25,492 nucleotides of DNA from a virus: the IMG/VR virus record IMGVR_UViG_3300037882_000718, positions 1 through 25,492 of that record; one strand, 5' to 3'. Below, piece after piece: positions 11,468 to 19,713 of the stretch; within the stretch, counting starts at the first letter, position 1; each line of letters begins with the position of its first letter. The notes under the pieces are model-generated. The model saw nothing but the letters and a program-made list of their open reading frames with translations. It made no database searches and was not told the DNA's origin. Both the position numbers and the translations under genes were made by a program.

Positions 11468-11722
11468 ATGATCCTTGGATCAGGGGTTGCATTCGCGGAG
11501 AGATTGGATTACATTTGTGTCATGGTTAATGAGCAAATGGCTATTGGATCAAAAAGTCCGGAGGTGCAAACGCGATATGCGCTGAATACAGTGGAACCAG
11601 TGGGGGTGAGTGTTTTTAAGAGGAATCCAGCGAGCCGGATGGCGAGTGGCCTTGTGAGTGAGTCAAACATTCCCTTTTTCGTTAGCGGTGGAAAGGCGAC
11701 TGATACAAAGTTTGAGGTATGA
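11468..11722 (+). CDS. Small hypothetical protein preceding terminase
   Basis: 84 aa from the ATG at 11468 (AGGA 4 nt before it); ATGs at 11522 and 11537 are alternatives and the sequence looks most natural from there. The body has strand-forming segments (EPVGVSVFKRNPASRMASGL, then ESNIPFFVSGGKATDTKFEV). The stop overlaps the next start by ATGA, which supports reality. Unknown function; a head or packaging accessory is possible from position only. Confidence 0.6.
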   Translation: MILGSGVAFAERLDYICVMVNEQMAIGSKSPEVQTRYALNTVEPVGVSVFKRNPASRMASGLVSESNIPFFVSGGKATDTKFEV

Positions 11723-12309
11723 AAGACGTGATGGAGGAGATTGAAAAGATGTCTTGCCCTGTGGAAGGGCAGGACCAGATTCAGCCGCTTTTTGATGGGG
11801 TGGATGTGAGTAGCATGGAGGAGTTTAAGGAGAGTGAGGCCGCGAAGATAGAGCCGTCTCCCGCGACTCCTCTTTTTGGTCCTGCCTATAATCCTTCCTA
11901 TCTTCTTCAACACGAGCAGCCGACTCACCGTTTGATGTGTGTGATGCTTTCACAAGGGTATTCAATTGCTGAAATTGCGGAAGAGTTGAAGGTGTCGACT
12001 AGGGCGGTTCAGAATTTGAAGTGCCAACCTTGGGCGGTTAAATATGTTGGTGAGTTGATTGAAAAAGCCGGTGCGAAGACTCTACAGTCGCAGCTTGCGT
12101 CCGGGATTCCAAAGGCGATTGACATTTTGATGAAGAGTGTTGATGAAGCGAATAGTCTTGGTTTGAAACCTGAACATAGGATCAAAGCTGGACATGACTT
12201 TCTCTCGCGACTGTATGGCAATGCTCCGCAAGTGCATAAACACATTGAGGGAGATGGGAGTGATTGCACAACGGAAGAACTTCTTGCGATTGCAAGAGGT
12301 CGGGTTTAA
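11719..12309 (+). CDS. Putative terminase small subunit
   Basis: 196-aa protein likely to recognise phage DNA for packaging. Residues 78-104 form a helix-turn-helix (QGYSIAEIAEELKVSTRAVQ), and the part after it is helical (EKAGAKTLQSQLASGIPKAI, HRIKAGHDFLSRLYGNAPQ), as in small terminases that oligomerise through helices. Position just before the large terminase agrees. Start is uncertain: a strong SD GGAGGAG favours the ATG at 11749, whose first codons form a hairpin TCTTGCCCT/AGGGCAGGA similar to the GCCCTGTTA family. The acidic first 60 residues look disordered. Assignment rests on HTH and context, not on a diagnostic motif. Confidence 0.75.
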   Translation: MKDVMEEIEKMSCPVEGQDQIQPLFDGVDVSSMEEFKESEAAKIEPSPATPLFGPAYNPSYLLQHEQPTHRLMCVMLSQGYSIAEIAEELKVSTRAVQNLKCQPWAVKYVGELIEKAGAKTLQSQLASGIPKAIDILMKSVDEANSLGLKPEHRIKAGHDFLSRLYGNAPQVHKHIEGDGSDCTTEELLAIARGRV

Positions 12310-12330
12310 CCCAGCGATGCCTGCATCGCG
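12308..12330 (+). promoter_or_regulatory. Intercistronic hairpin, AACCCAGCGA type, copy 1
   Basis: AACC CA GCGATG-CCTG-CATCGC GG(TT): a 6-bp stem with an outer AACC/GGTT extension, between the TAA at 12307-12309 and the ATG at 12350. It matches the element at 12625-12648 except for the loop and two compensated base pairs. Confidence 0.62.
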
Positions 12331-12349
12331 GTTTCATCGTTAACTTTAT

Positions 12350-12544
12350 ATGCAACCACATCAACAACGAGTAGTAGATGAGAAGGCGGAACTGGACACG
12401 AAGCGTATCGCGTTGGCGAAGTTTCTTGATGGAGAAGTTGTGGTTAAGTTACCTGAGGTGGAACAGAAAAGGTTGGCTTATCAATTGGCAGTGATGACTC
12501 AGTATTCGGAAGTTTTGGGCCATAGGATTGCAGATTTTAAGTAA
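12350..12544 (+). CDS. Small conserved phage protein (crAss001_48-like pattern)
   Basis: 64-aa helical protein. MQPHQQRVVDEKAELDTKRI, then LAKFLDG..., EQKRLAYQLAVMTQYSEVL and RIADFK follow the pattern of the widespread small phage protein family annotated as crAss001_48-related: an N-terminal QxxRVVxEKxELxxK helix, a short break, and a helix ending YSxxLxxRI. Biochemical role unknown. No SD is visible (leader AACTTTAT), but a hairpin lies upstream, so initiation may depend on the leader or on coupling with the terminase gene. Confidence 0.75.
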   Translation: MQPHQQRVVDEKAELDTKRIALAKFLDGEVVVKLPEVEQKRLAYQLAVMTQYSEVLGHRIADFK

Positions 12545-12666
12545 CCTAGCAGTGCGAAGCAGCTGTGGCTGAATAAACTTCATCAAAAAAATTTCACACA
12601 AAAATTCAGCGACTCCTCGAAACAAACCCAGCGACCGACAGGTCGCGGATAACCGTTAAACATAAA
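12545..12666 (+). promoter_or_regulatory. Leader with AACCCAGCGA hairpin, copy 2
   Basis: 122 nt between genes. Main element at 12625-12648: AACCCA GCGACC-GACA-GGTCGC GG, identical in its flanks to the 12308-12330 element but with stem bases CC/GG instead of TG/CA and another loop. Then CGTTAAAC...ATG, also shared. The first 80 nt contain smaller possible hairpins (TGC-GAA-GCA near 12553) and a stretch of seven A. Confidence 0.6.
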
Positions 12667-13170
12667 ATGAAAACATTGATTGGCTTGGTGATGGTGGTTG
12701 GTTTAGCCGCAAATGCTCAGCCGGTGAAGGAGACAAAGTTTGCAGTTGGATTGGAGCCGTATGGGACAGTGAGTTGGACAGGGTTGGATGGGGAATCTGA
12801 TCTCGGTGCAGGTCTCGCCGCGACTGTTGGAATTACAAAGAACTTGACCCTGACAGCCTTTGCTGAGGGTGATTCCACAGACAATCCAAACTTCTTTGAT
12901 CAAATCGCGCGGGCTGGTGCAGGGTTGAGATATACCGCTTGGCTTGGAAGTCGTGTTAGTCTCGACGCTGGCGTTCAAGGTGCGTATGATATTCAATACG
13001 AACACGTCTTCATTCGCCTCCCTCTCGGTGCAAACCTCTACGCAATAAAGGAACCTAACTATGATCTGGGTATCCGTGTTCAGTATGCTTTCGACATTTC
13101 TGGCAGTGGGCCTAATGGCACTAGCACTGGTCGTGCTTTTGCTGGTCCTGTGTTTAATTTGCGATTCTAA
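12667..13170 (+). CDS. Outer-membrane beta-barrel-like protein with signal peptide
   Basis: 167 aa. Residues 1-18 (MKTLIGLVMVVGLAANAQ) are a Sec signal peptide with ANA|Q cleavage. The mature part has alternating amphipathic strands with Gly turns (LEPYGTVSW, GAGLAATVGI, LTLTAFAEGD, VSLDAGVQGAYD, YDLGIRVQYAFDI) and ends in FAGPVFNLRF with the terminal Phe typical of outer-membrane barrels inserted by the Bam machinery. About eight strands are expected. No capsid role is obvious for such a protein between the terminase genes. It may alter the infected cell's surface, for instance to block superinfection, but no sequence shows this. Acquisition from a host is possible. Confidence 0.72.
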   Translation: MKTLIGLVMVVGLAANAQPVKETKFAVGLEPYGTVSWTGLDGESDLGAGLAATVGITKNLTLTAFAEGDSTDNPNFFDQIARAGAGLRYTAWLGSRVSLDAGVQGAYDIQYEHVFIRLPLGANLYAIKEPNYDLGIRVQYAFDISGSGPNGTSTGRAFAGPVFNLRF

Positions 13171-13173
13171 TCT

Positions 13174-14820
13174 GTGTCCCTCTCTCGCGCAGAAGCTGCA
13201 GAACTTGTCCTCAAGCGACTAGACATCCAAAAGAGTCTAGTCTCCTGGGCGACCTTCTACGCGAATGAAAGGAACTATGTTCTCGCAGATCACCATCGGA
13301 TCATGCTGGAGAAACTACAAGCAGCAACAGACGGAACTCTCAAACACAGCATTACAGGCGCACCTTGCCGGAACCTTATCATTTCAATGCCTCCGGGAAG
13401 TGCTAAGTCGTTCTACAGTTCCATCGTCTTCCCCACATGGTTCATTGCTCGGAAACCCAACTCCAACATCCTTGCCTGTTCCCACTCTGCCGACCTAATC
13501 GAAGGGTTCTCTCGTGAATGCCGCAACACCGTCGAACTCCATGAAAAGACCCTCAACTTCGGACTCCGTGCAGATTCCCGTAGTGTTCAAACATGGGCCA
13601 CCACCAATGGATGTAAATATCGCTGTGCGGGAGTTGGAGCCGGTATTGCCGGACTCCGAGCTGATGCCGGTATCATTGATGACTACATCGGAAGCCAAGA
13701 GGATGCGGACTCAAAGACTATTCGCGATGGCATCTGGGCATGGTATCTTTCCGATTTCTGGCCGCGTTTGAAGCCTAACTCGGTGCAAATCATCATTGCA
13801 ACCCGTTGGCATGAGGAAGATCTAATTGGTCGACTTCTTGATCCAAAGAACTCCTACAACTCCCCTTGTTCCCCCTCCGACTGGGAAGAAATCCGCTTCC
13901 CTTACTTCGCTGAAGACAATGACCTTCTTGGTCGTCCAAAGGCTGATCTCGCTCCTTTGGATAAACTCGACGTGATGACCACCAATGACGAGGAATTACT
14001 CCAACTTCCCGAGGTTCAAGCTGCTGTTAAGTCCCGTATCTGGCCTGAGTGGTTTACTGACAAGCAGGCAATCAGCGTTCTCCGTGTTCCGCCACGAGTC
14101 AAGGCCGGATTGTATCAGCAAAGGCCGGCACTTGAACAGGGGTCGTATTTCAAAAGGGAGTGGTTACTTGAGTATACTCGCGATGAATTAGCTCAAGTGG
14201 AGAAGAGTGAGCATAGGGTTTATGGAGCCGGTGACTGGGGTGTTTCAGAGGAATTTAATTCCAATCTTTCTTGCCTTGGTGGTTGCATCGTTGATGAAAA
14301 TAAGGTGATTTACGTTTTGCCTGACATTGCTTGGGGTGCATTTGGGCCTAAAGAGCTTCTGTCTCACTACATCGACTTTCTCCGTCGCCGCAATCCTCTT
14401 ATGTTTTGGTCCGAAAAAGGCCATATCAGCAAAGCCTGGGGACCATTTCTCCGTGACATGATGGTTCAAGAGGACATTTACAATCACATTACAGAAGTTG
14501 TTCCCGCCAAAGCTAAAGACATCCGTGCTCGTTCCATTCAAGGTTTAATGTCAATGGGACGAGTTAAATTTCCAGGTTTCGCTCATTGGTGGGCAGATGC
14601 AAAACATGAACTCCTCGGTTTTCCCGGTGGTAAAACAGATGATTTTGTTGACTTTCTCGCTCACCTAGGCGCAGGGGTTGTCCAAATGCTACGTGCCCAG
14701 CCTCGAAAGAAGGAAACTGATAATGACTGGACCAAGCGTCGTCCAATAACCCTCGCTTGGATTAAGAAAAGCGACAAAGAAAACAAACGCCGTGGCATGG
14801 TTCGCTACGCTGGACGATAA
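13174..14820 (+). CDS. terL: Terminase large subunit (ATPase-nuclease)
   Basis: 548-aa packaging motor. Walker A PPGSAKS at residues 73-79, Walker B GIIDDY near 166-171, and the coupling segment ATRWHEEDLIGRLLD near 208-222 mark the N-terminal ATPase. The C-terminal nuclease (RNase H-like) has VYGAGDWGVSEE with its Asp, a central LPDIAW strand, and the late KTDDFVDFLAHLG acidic motif. Length is typical of phage large terminases. It starts with GTG, 3 nt after the previous stop (TAATCTGTG), so re-initiation is likely. Its end overlaps the portal start by TAATG. It cuts concatemeric DNA and drives it into the prohead through the portal. Confidence 0.96.
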   Translation: MSLSRAEAAELVLKRLDIQKSLVSWATFYANERNYVLADHHRIMLEKLQAATDGTLKHSITGAPCRNLIISMPPGSAKSFYSSIVFPTWFIARKPNSNILACSHSADLIEGFSRECRNTVELHEKTLNFGLRADSRSVQTWATTNGCKYRCAGVGAGIAGLRADAGIIDDYIGSQEDADSKTIRDGIWAWYLSDFWPRLKPNSVQIIIATRWHEEDLIGRLLDPKNSYNSPCSPSDWEEIRFPYFAEDNDLLGRPKADLAPLDKLDVMTTNDEELLQLPEVQAAVKSRIWPEWFTDKQAISVLRVPPRVKAGLYQQRPALEQGSYFKREWLLEYTRDELAQVEKSEHRVYGAGDWGVSEEFNSNLSCLGGCIVDENKVIYVLPDIAWGAFGPKELLSHYIDFLRRRNPLMFWSEKGHISKAWGPFLRDMMVQEDIYNHITEVVPAKAKDIRARSIQGLMSMGRVKFPGFAHWWADAKHELLGFPGGKTDDFVDFLAHLGAGVVQMLRAQPRKKETDNDWTKRRPITLAWIKKSDKENKRRGMVRYAGR

Positions 14821-16961
14821 TGCTCGCTCCACCTGACATTTACACCTCCGCTGCTCCTGAGCAAACTGTCACCGGTAACACCGCTGTTGATGAGTCAGCG
14901 GATACTGTTGAAAGCGTTCAAGAGTCAGCGGAGGTTAAAAGGTGGTTGACCCGGATCTCCTGTGCAAAGAAGAAGTGGGAACCGGATTTCAAACGGATGC
15001 GGCAGAACATGGAGTTTGTCTGGGGGTTACAATGGGACGGACAGACAAAGTTGGATGACGATAGGTATAATGCGTTTATCGCATTGAGGATTATTCAGCA
15101 GAAGGTTTCAACCCTTTATGCAAAAAATCCTGTTGCAGTTGCAACTCCTCGTAAACGGCTTTATTATCAGGTATGGGACGAAAGCCTTGATACGCTCATG
15201 CAGACTATGCAACAAGCCCAAGAATTTGTTGCTATGGGCATTCCCGTCCCTCTTGAGCAAATGGCAATGCTTGCGGACTACCAACACGGCACCGCAGCCA
15301 AGAAGTTGATTGAAAAGTTTTGTAAAACTTTTGAAATCCTCTACGGCTACCAAGTAGACGCAGCAAAACCCGAATTCAAAGCACAGATGAAACAAGCTGT
15401 GCGAAGGGGTGTTATCTGTGGTGTAGCCTATGCTCGACCTATTCTTTGCATTTCTGGTCAAGAGTCTGGTCAACCCAACACCACTGAAACAAAATCAGGT
15501 AGCGAAGACTTAACCAACCGTCTTCGCGCTCTTGTTACCCGAATCGACGACGAAGGCCTTTCCGAAGACTCTCCAGATTTTCAAAACCTCCGATCATTGA
15601 TGATGTCTCTAGGGGCATCGACGCAGCTTCAAGATGACTCTCAGTGGTCGGAGCGTTTGGAATTTGACTTTCCGCCGGCAACGAGTGTGATTCCAGATGA
15701 ACGGTGTAGGAATCTTGAGGATTTCGTTGCAGCTAGGTGGATTGCACAGGAGTATATTCTTCCGGTCGAAGAGGTCAATGAAATTTTTGGAGTGCAGGTT
15801 GAAGTCGGCACTGGAATGGGTTGCGCGAAGGAGTTTGAATACTCTCAAAACGGCTTAGTCGAAGCAGAACGTGAAGGCGATACTAAAACCGACCCACAAT
15901 CAAAGAAAAAAGTTTGCCTCTACGAAGTCTTCGACAAAACCAATAAAACCCGTTTCTTCCTCGTAGACGGTTGGAAAAAGTATGTCCTTGCTCCAGAATA
16001 TGTCACTCCTGCTGTTGCTGGCTTTTGGCAGCATTTCGCTTTGGTGTTTAATAACACAGAAATAGAAGACGGTTTGCAGGCGAGTATGTTTCCTCCGAGT
16101 GACGTGCAGACCTTGCTGAGTCCTGCGCGTGAGTGGAATAGAACTAGGGAAGCTCTCCGCGACCACCGTAATGCCAACGCTCCTCGTTATATGTGGCGTG
16201 CTGGCACCAGCACAGTGGAGGAAATGCAGAAGTTGGCCAACGCTGAGCCTAACTCCATGACGGAGTTGAAAAATGTTGACCCAACAATGCCGTTGGACAA
16301 AGTAGTGATGGGTTTCCCAGTTATCCCAATCACAGAAGCCTTGTATGCAGTGGAACCCCTTGAGCAGGACTTAATGCTCGGTGCAAATATGCAGCAGGCA
16401 AATGTTGGTCCTGCGCAACCTAATGTAACCGCGACAGTCGGTTCAATTGCCGAGCAGAGTCGGATGAATGTGTCGTCCAGTAATGTTGACGACCTTGATG
16501 GGTTTTTGAGCCGACTAGCACAAGCTGCCGGTGAGATGATGTTGCAAACTTTCTCTCAAGAAACTGTTCGTGGTATCGTTGGAACAGGCGCAATTTGGCC
16601 CGGTTCTCCAGAAGAGCGGAAAGACTTTCTTAACGAAGTCTTCATGCAGATTCAAGCCGCTTCTTCTGGGCGTCCGAATAAAGCTGTTGACATTCAGAAC
16701 TACAGCCAACTCGCTCCGTTACTCACTGCCGCTGGTGCTAACCCTCTTTCAATGATTGAAGAAGGTGTTAAACGCCTCGACGATAACCTCGACGTGGCTA
16801 AATTCTTTCCTGTTCCTCAGATGGGTATGGGTGGTGAAGGTCAACCCCAACAACCCGGTCAGGAACAGCAAGAACCCCCACCGGGACAAGCTGGCCCACC
16901 AGTTGCATCAAACGGACCTGCGCAAGGAGTCGCTAGTCAACCGGCTTCGATGGTGGGGTAA
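14820..16961 (+). CDS. Portal protein
   Basis: 713 aa, close to the size of P22-like portals (about 725 aa). Portal-type features: an N-terminal helical wing (EVKRWLTRISCAKKKWEPDF), YNAFIALRIIQQKVSTLYAKNP, which resembles the early conserved segment of podovirus portals, a long stem/clip region with TNKTRFFLVDGWKKYVL, and a helical crown-side segment (EQDLMLGANMQQANV, SIAEQSRMNVSSSNVDDLDG). The final 45 residues are Gln/Pro/Gly-rich and probably disordered. It forms the dodecameric ring to which terminase docks. Coupled to terL by TAATG overlap and followed directly by the scaffold gene. Confidence 0.9.
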   Translation: MLAPPDIYTSAAPEQTVTGNTAVDESADTVESVQESAEVKRWLTRISCAKKKWEPDFKRMRQNMEFVWGLQWDGQTKLDDDRYNAFIALRIIQQKVSTLYAKNPVAVATPRKRLYYQVWDESLDTLMQTMQQAQEFVAMGIPVPLEQMAMLADYQHGTAAKKLIEKFCKTFEILYGYQVDAAKPEFKAQMKQAVRRGVICGVAYARPILCISGQESGQPNTTETKSGSEDLTNRLRALVTRIDDEGLSEDSPDFQNLRSLMMSLGASTQLQDDSQWSERLEFDFPPATSVIPDERCRNLEDFVAARWIAQEYILPVEEVNEIFGVQVEVGTGMGCAKEFEYSQNGLVEAEREGDTKTDPQSKKKVCLYEVFDKTNKTRFFLVDGWKKYVLAPEYVTPAVAGFWQHFALVFNNTEIEDGLQASMFPPSDVQTLLSPAREWNRTREALRDHRNANAPRYMWRAGTSTVEEMQKLANAEPNSMTELKNVDPTMPLDKVVMGFPVIPITEALYAVEPLEQDLMLGANMQQANVGPAQPNVTATVGSIAEQSRMNVSSSNVDDLDGFLSRLAQAAGEMMLQTFSQETVRGIVGTGAIWPGSPEERKDFLNEVFMQIQAASSGRPNKAVDIQNYSQLAPLLTAAGANPLSMIEEGVKRLDDNLDVAKFFPVPQMGMGGEGQPQQPGQEQQEPPPGQAGPPVASNGPAQGVASQPASMVG

Positions 16962-16967
16962 AATTTT

Positions 16968-18029
16968 ATGGAAAACATAAACTCCGATGTAAATACCGAT
17001 TCCGCTTCATCGACGGAGTCAAACGAAACCGAGGTCGAAAACTCTAGTGTTGATACGACCGCAACACAAAACACTGACAAAAAGCCTGATCAACCGTTTG
17101 ATCTAAAGAGTGTCATTGGTGATGCTCTTGACAAAGCCGGGGCGGAACCGGAAGAGGAAGAAGAGACTGAAGAGAAGCCTGAAAAGGAAGAAACTGAAGT
17201 CAAACCAGTGACCGAAGGTGACAAGCCCGAGAAAAAGGTAGAAGACAAAGTAGAAACTGAAGACGACAAGAAACCCATTCCCTATGATAGGTTTCAGGAA
17301 GTCATCAAGGAAAAGAACGAAGCGGTGGAGTATCGTAAGTCCGTCGAGCCAAAGGTTCAAGCCTACGAGAACACTGCAAACTTTCTCCAATCCTATGGTG
17401 TAACCCCTGAAGAATATCAAAGTTGGATGGATATTGCCGCTTTGAGTAAGGTTGACCCAGTTCAAGCAATGGAGAGGTTAAAGCCGTATTTGGCTCAACT
17501 CCAAGGTGCGACTGGTGATGTCTTGCCCAAGGACCTTCAGGAAGCAGTTGATGCTGGTCATTTGACTGGAGACTATGCTAAGGAACTGGCTAAGGCACGA
17601 AGTAAAGTGCAAACAGTTGAAAAGCAAAGTGTTCAAACCAAAGAACAACAGCAAAAACAACAGCAAGCAGCGTGGGCGAATCAGGTTCAGACCTCTTTTG
17701 AATCATGGTTAAATGGAAAGATTGCAGCCGATCCGACCTTGAAGCCAGTCGCAAAAGGACAACCCGGTGGTAAGTTTGAATTTGTTCAAGATCGAATCCT
17801 GGCTATGTATAGTCGTGGGGAGATTCAACTGAACAATCCACAGGATATTGTCACCTACGCTGAGAAGGTTCTTGCTGACGTCAACGAATACTACAAACGT
17901 CTTCAACCAAAATCCAAAGGACCAGTCACAGTCCGTTCAAGTCAGTCTGGCTCCACAAATGGAGCACCGAAGATCAACTCAATCAAAGATGCAGTATCGG
18001 CGGGACTCGCCGCTGCTGGTCGACGTTAA
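16968..18029 (+). CDS. Capsid scaffolding protein
   Basis: 353 aa. The first 110 residues are Ser/Thr/Glu/Lys-rich and very acidic (EEEEETEEKPEKEETEVK), then a helical part (FQEVIKEKNEAVEYRKSVEP) and a Gln-rich coiled coil (about residues 215-235). It ends with a basic C-terminus (AVSAGLAAAGRR), typical of a coat-binding tail in scaffolds. Placement between portal and major capsid genes matches the usual order. It would direct prohead assembly and leave the head afterwards. No protease domain is seen. Start is 6 nt after the portal stop, with an A/T-rich leader and no SD. Confidence 0.85.
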   Translation: MENINSDVNTDSASSTESNETEVENSSVDTTATQNTDKKPDQPFDLKSVIGDALDKAGAEPEEEEETEEKPEKEETEVKPVTEGDKPEKKVEDKVETEDDKKPIPYDRFQEVIKEKNEAVEYRKSVEPKVQAYENTANFLQSYGVTPEEYQSWMDIAALSKVDPVQAMERLKPYLAQLQGATGDVLPKDLQEAVDAGHLTGDYAKELAKARSKVQTVEKQSVQTKEQQQKQQQAAWANQVQTSFESWLNGKIAADPTLKPVAKGQPGGKFEFVQDRILAMYSRGEIQLNNPQDIVTYAEKVLADVNEYYKRLQPKSKGPVTVRSSQSGSTNGAPKINSIKDAVSAGLAAAGRR

Positions 18030-18038
18030 AAGGTAAAT

Positions 18039-19079
18039 ATGGCAACAATTGGTTCACTTACAGTGCTTTCAGTGCTTGATTATGTGCTGGATCACTATGT
18101 CCGCGGTCCTATGCTCGCGCAGAATGAACAGGACAAGCCTCTCTTGGCTTTCCTGAACTCTGGAGCAAAGGAGTTCCCCTCTGGTAAACAATACATCAGC
18201 GAGCCTGTTAAGGGCACGTTTATGTCTGATACGTCTGGCTTCTTTGCTGGATACTCGAATGACGACGCACTTGTGTTTACACAGCGTGCGTTGGGTGTTC
18301 GTGCGCAGTTTCAATGGTATGAACAACATGCTGGTTTGGTGTTGACCCATACGGAATTGAAAAAGGAAGGTATCACAGTGGTTGACGGTGAGAGCAAAAC
18401 CAGTAACCACGGTGATGTGAAGGATATTCTCACGGGTATTCTTGAAGACGCTCTGGAAGACTTCGGTCTCTCTTGGGCACGCGCTAAGAACAACATGGCC
18501 TGGCGAGATGGTTCTCAGGATGCAAAGCAGACCCCCGGTATTCTCGCGCTTCTGCTTGATGATCCGACTACCGGAACTGTTGGTGGTCTTGCTCAGGCCA
18601 CTTATAGCTGGTGGAGGAGCCGTGTTAGTCTTGCTCTTGCACCGTCTGGTGAGAATCAAACCATGTCGAAGTTCTTCCGCACTGAAGGGACTCAGCTTCG
18701 TCGTTATGGTGGTAAGCCTAGCAAGGCACTTTGTGGTCAGCAGTTTTGGGACGCAATGGCTGTTGAGGTTGAAAAGAAGGGAATTTATACTCAGTCTGGA
18801 TTCTCTGGTAAGGAAACCGACATTTCCATCACTGGTATCCGCCTTCCAGGTATCGGAACCTTGCAGTATGACCCCACCTTGGATGACCTCGGCTTGGGTA
18901 AACGCTGTTATGTTCTTGATAGTCAGCACCTTAAATGGCGTCCGATGACTGGTGAAAAGAATCACCAGTTCTCTCCGGCTCGCCCTTATCAGTATTTGGT
19001 CATGCTCAAGAGCATGACGGATACGTCTGGGTTGACAGTTAACCAGCTCAATGGTATGGGTGTCTACGGTATTGCTTAA
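18039..19079 (+). CDS. Major capsid protein
   Basis: 346 aa, expected HK97 fold. It starts MATIGSLTVLSVLDYVL after AAAAGG. Beta-rich regions (TGTVGGLAQATYSWWRSRVS) and the C-terminal part (GKRCYVLDSQHLKWRPM, then PYQYLVMLKSMTDTSGL, ending LNQ-like LNGMGVYGIA) follow the pattern of phage coat proteins in which a late strand pair precedes the P-domain end. Order after scaffold and strong, regular codon use support it. It probably forms the icosahedral shell. The opposite strand is open for 340 codons, which I regard as chance from GC-skewed codons. Confidence 0.9.
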   Translation: MATIGSLTVLSVLDYVLDHYVRGPMLAQNEQDKPLLAFLNSGAKEFPSGKQYISEPVKGTFMSDTSGFFAGYSNDDALVFTQRALGVRAQFQWYEQHAGLVLTHTELKKEGITVVDGESKTSNHGDVKDILTGILEDALEDFGLSWARAKNNMAWRDGSQDAKQTPGILALLLDDPTTGTVGGLAQATYSWWRSRVSLALAPSGENQTMSKFFRTEGTQLRRYGGKPSKALCGQQFWDAMAVEVEKKGIYTQSGFSGKETDISITGIRLPGIGTLQYDPTLDDLGLGKRCYVLDSQHLKWRPMTGEKNHQFSPARPYQYLVMLKSMTDTSGLTVNQLNGMGVYGIA

Positions 19080-19092
19080 TTCAAGGAACAAA

Positions 19093-19713
19093 ATGAAAAC
19101 ATTGTTTACTCTTATCGGTCTGTGCTTTGCTTTGTCGGCAAGCGCACAGAGTTACCTCTCTCAGAGCTTTTTGAATGTTTCTAGTTTGCTGGTGTCGAAC
19201 ACTCTCACAGTGTCGAATCTGGTAAACTTCCCGGGACAGACAAATGTTCTTGGAGTTCGTTGGACCAATTCTGCTGGCACTGGTATTTCGGTGACCAATG
19301 CCGGAAACACCACTGCGCTTATCAAAGATGTAAATCTTTGGTCACGTCGTGATGGTGATTGGTGGGTGCCTCAGTTTGGCACAACCACTGGAATTGTTAC
19401 TAACACTGCATCCAGTCCGATTAACATCTATGTCAAACTGTTGACTGGTGGTTCTGGTGCCAATGCTGCGGTGACGTTCACCTTTGTTCCCATCTATGAC
19501 GGGGATGAAACTCCTGTTGTTGGAACCGCAATGAACTGGTCCTTTGCTGTGACAGCCAGCACTACCTCTAGTGTCACCGTTGCAACCAATGCGCCAATGT
19601 ATCTCTGGCCTGGTGCGAAGAAGCTACGACTTCTTTCCATTGTGAATGGTGACACTGACGCATTAAGTCAAGTCTGGGTTCAGAAAGTGTCCCTGAATGG
19701 GTATGTTCCGTAA
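19093..19713 (+). CDS. Signal-peptide protein next to capsid gene (decoration/fibre candidate)
   Basis: 206 aa from the ATG at 19093, with AAGGA 5 nt upstream; the longer frame from 19051 lies inside the capsid gene. The start MKTLFTLIGLCFALSASAQ is a textbook Sec signal with ASA|Q cleavage. The mature part is beta-rich and Ser/Thr/Asn/Val-rich (SQSFLNVSSLLVSNTLTVSN; VTFTFVPIYDGDETPVVG), like head-decoration or fibre-type domains. Position right after the capsid gene is where decoration proteins usually sit, yet a cytoplasmic assembly protein should not need export. Either it is exported or the leader is a relic of domain acquisition. Confidence 0.8.
   Translation: MKTLFTLIGLCFALSASAQSYLSQSFLNVSSLLVSNTLTVSNLVNFPGQTNVLGVRWTNSAGTGISVTNAGNTTALIKDVNLWSRRDGDWWVPQFGTTTGIVTNTASSPINIYVKLLTGGSGANAAVTFTFVPIYDGDETPVVGTAMNWSFAVTASTTSSVTVATNAPMYLWPGAKKLRLLSIVNGDTDALSQVWVQKVSLNGYVP

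Larger units (their letters stand above)
11077..11481. promoter_or_regulatory. Palindrome-rich divergent control region
   Basis: This region lies between leftward and rightward clusters. It holds two copies of GATCCTTGGATC (11077-11088, 11470-11481), three GTCGAC cores (one inside AGGTCGACCT near 11103, one AGTCGACT near 11230, one near 11293), TAGAT/ATCTA and GAGATT/AATCTC palindromes (about 11245-11282), a GGGCTGG/CCAGCCC hairpin (about 11350-11370) and two ATGGGTCCCAT palindromes. It could combine operators, promoters, and an origin or packaging site. No gene is supported between 11227 and 11467. Confidence 0.5.

Noticed and set aside
11509-11928. 139-aa leftward frame over the TerS start
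   Set aside because: Antisense to two coupled rightward genes; basic, random-looking composition.
18069-19091. 340-codon open frame antisense to the major capsid gene
   Set aside because: Lies exactly over a well-supported coat protein gene; composition is a mirror of its codon bias and no SD or neighbours support it.
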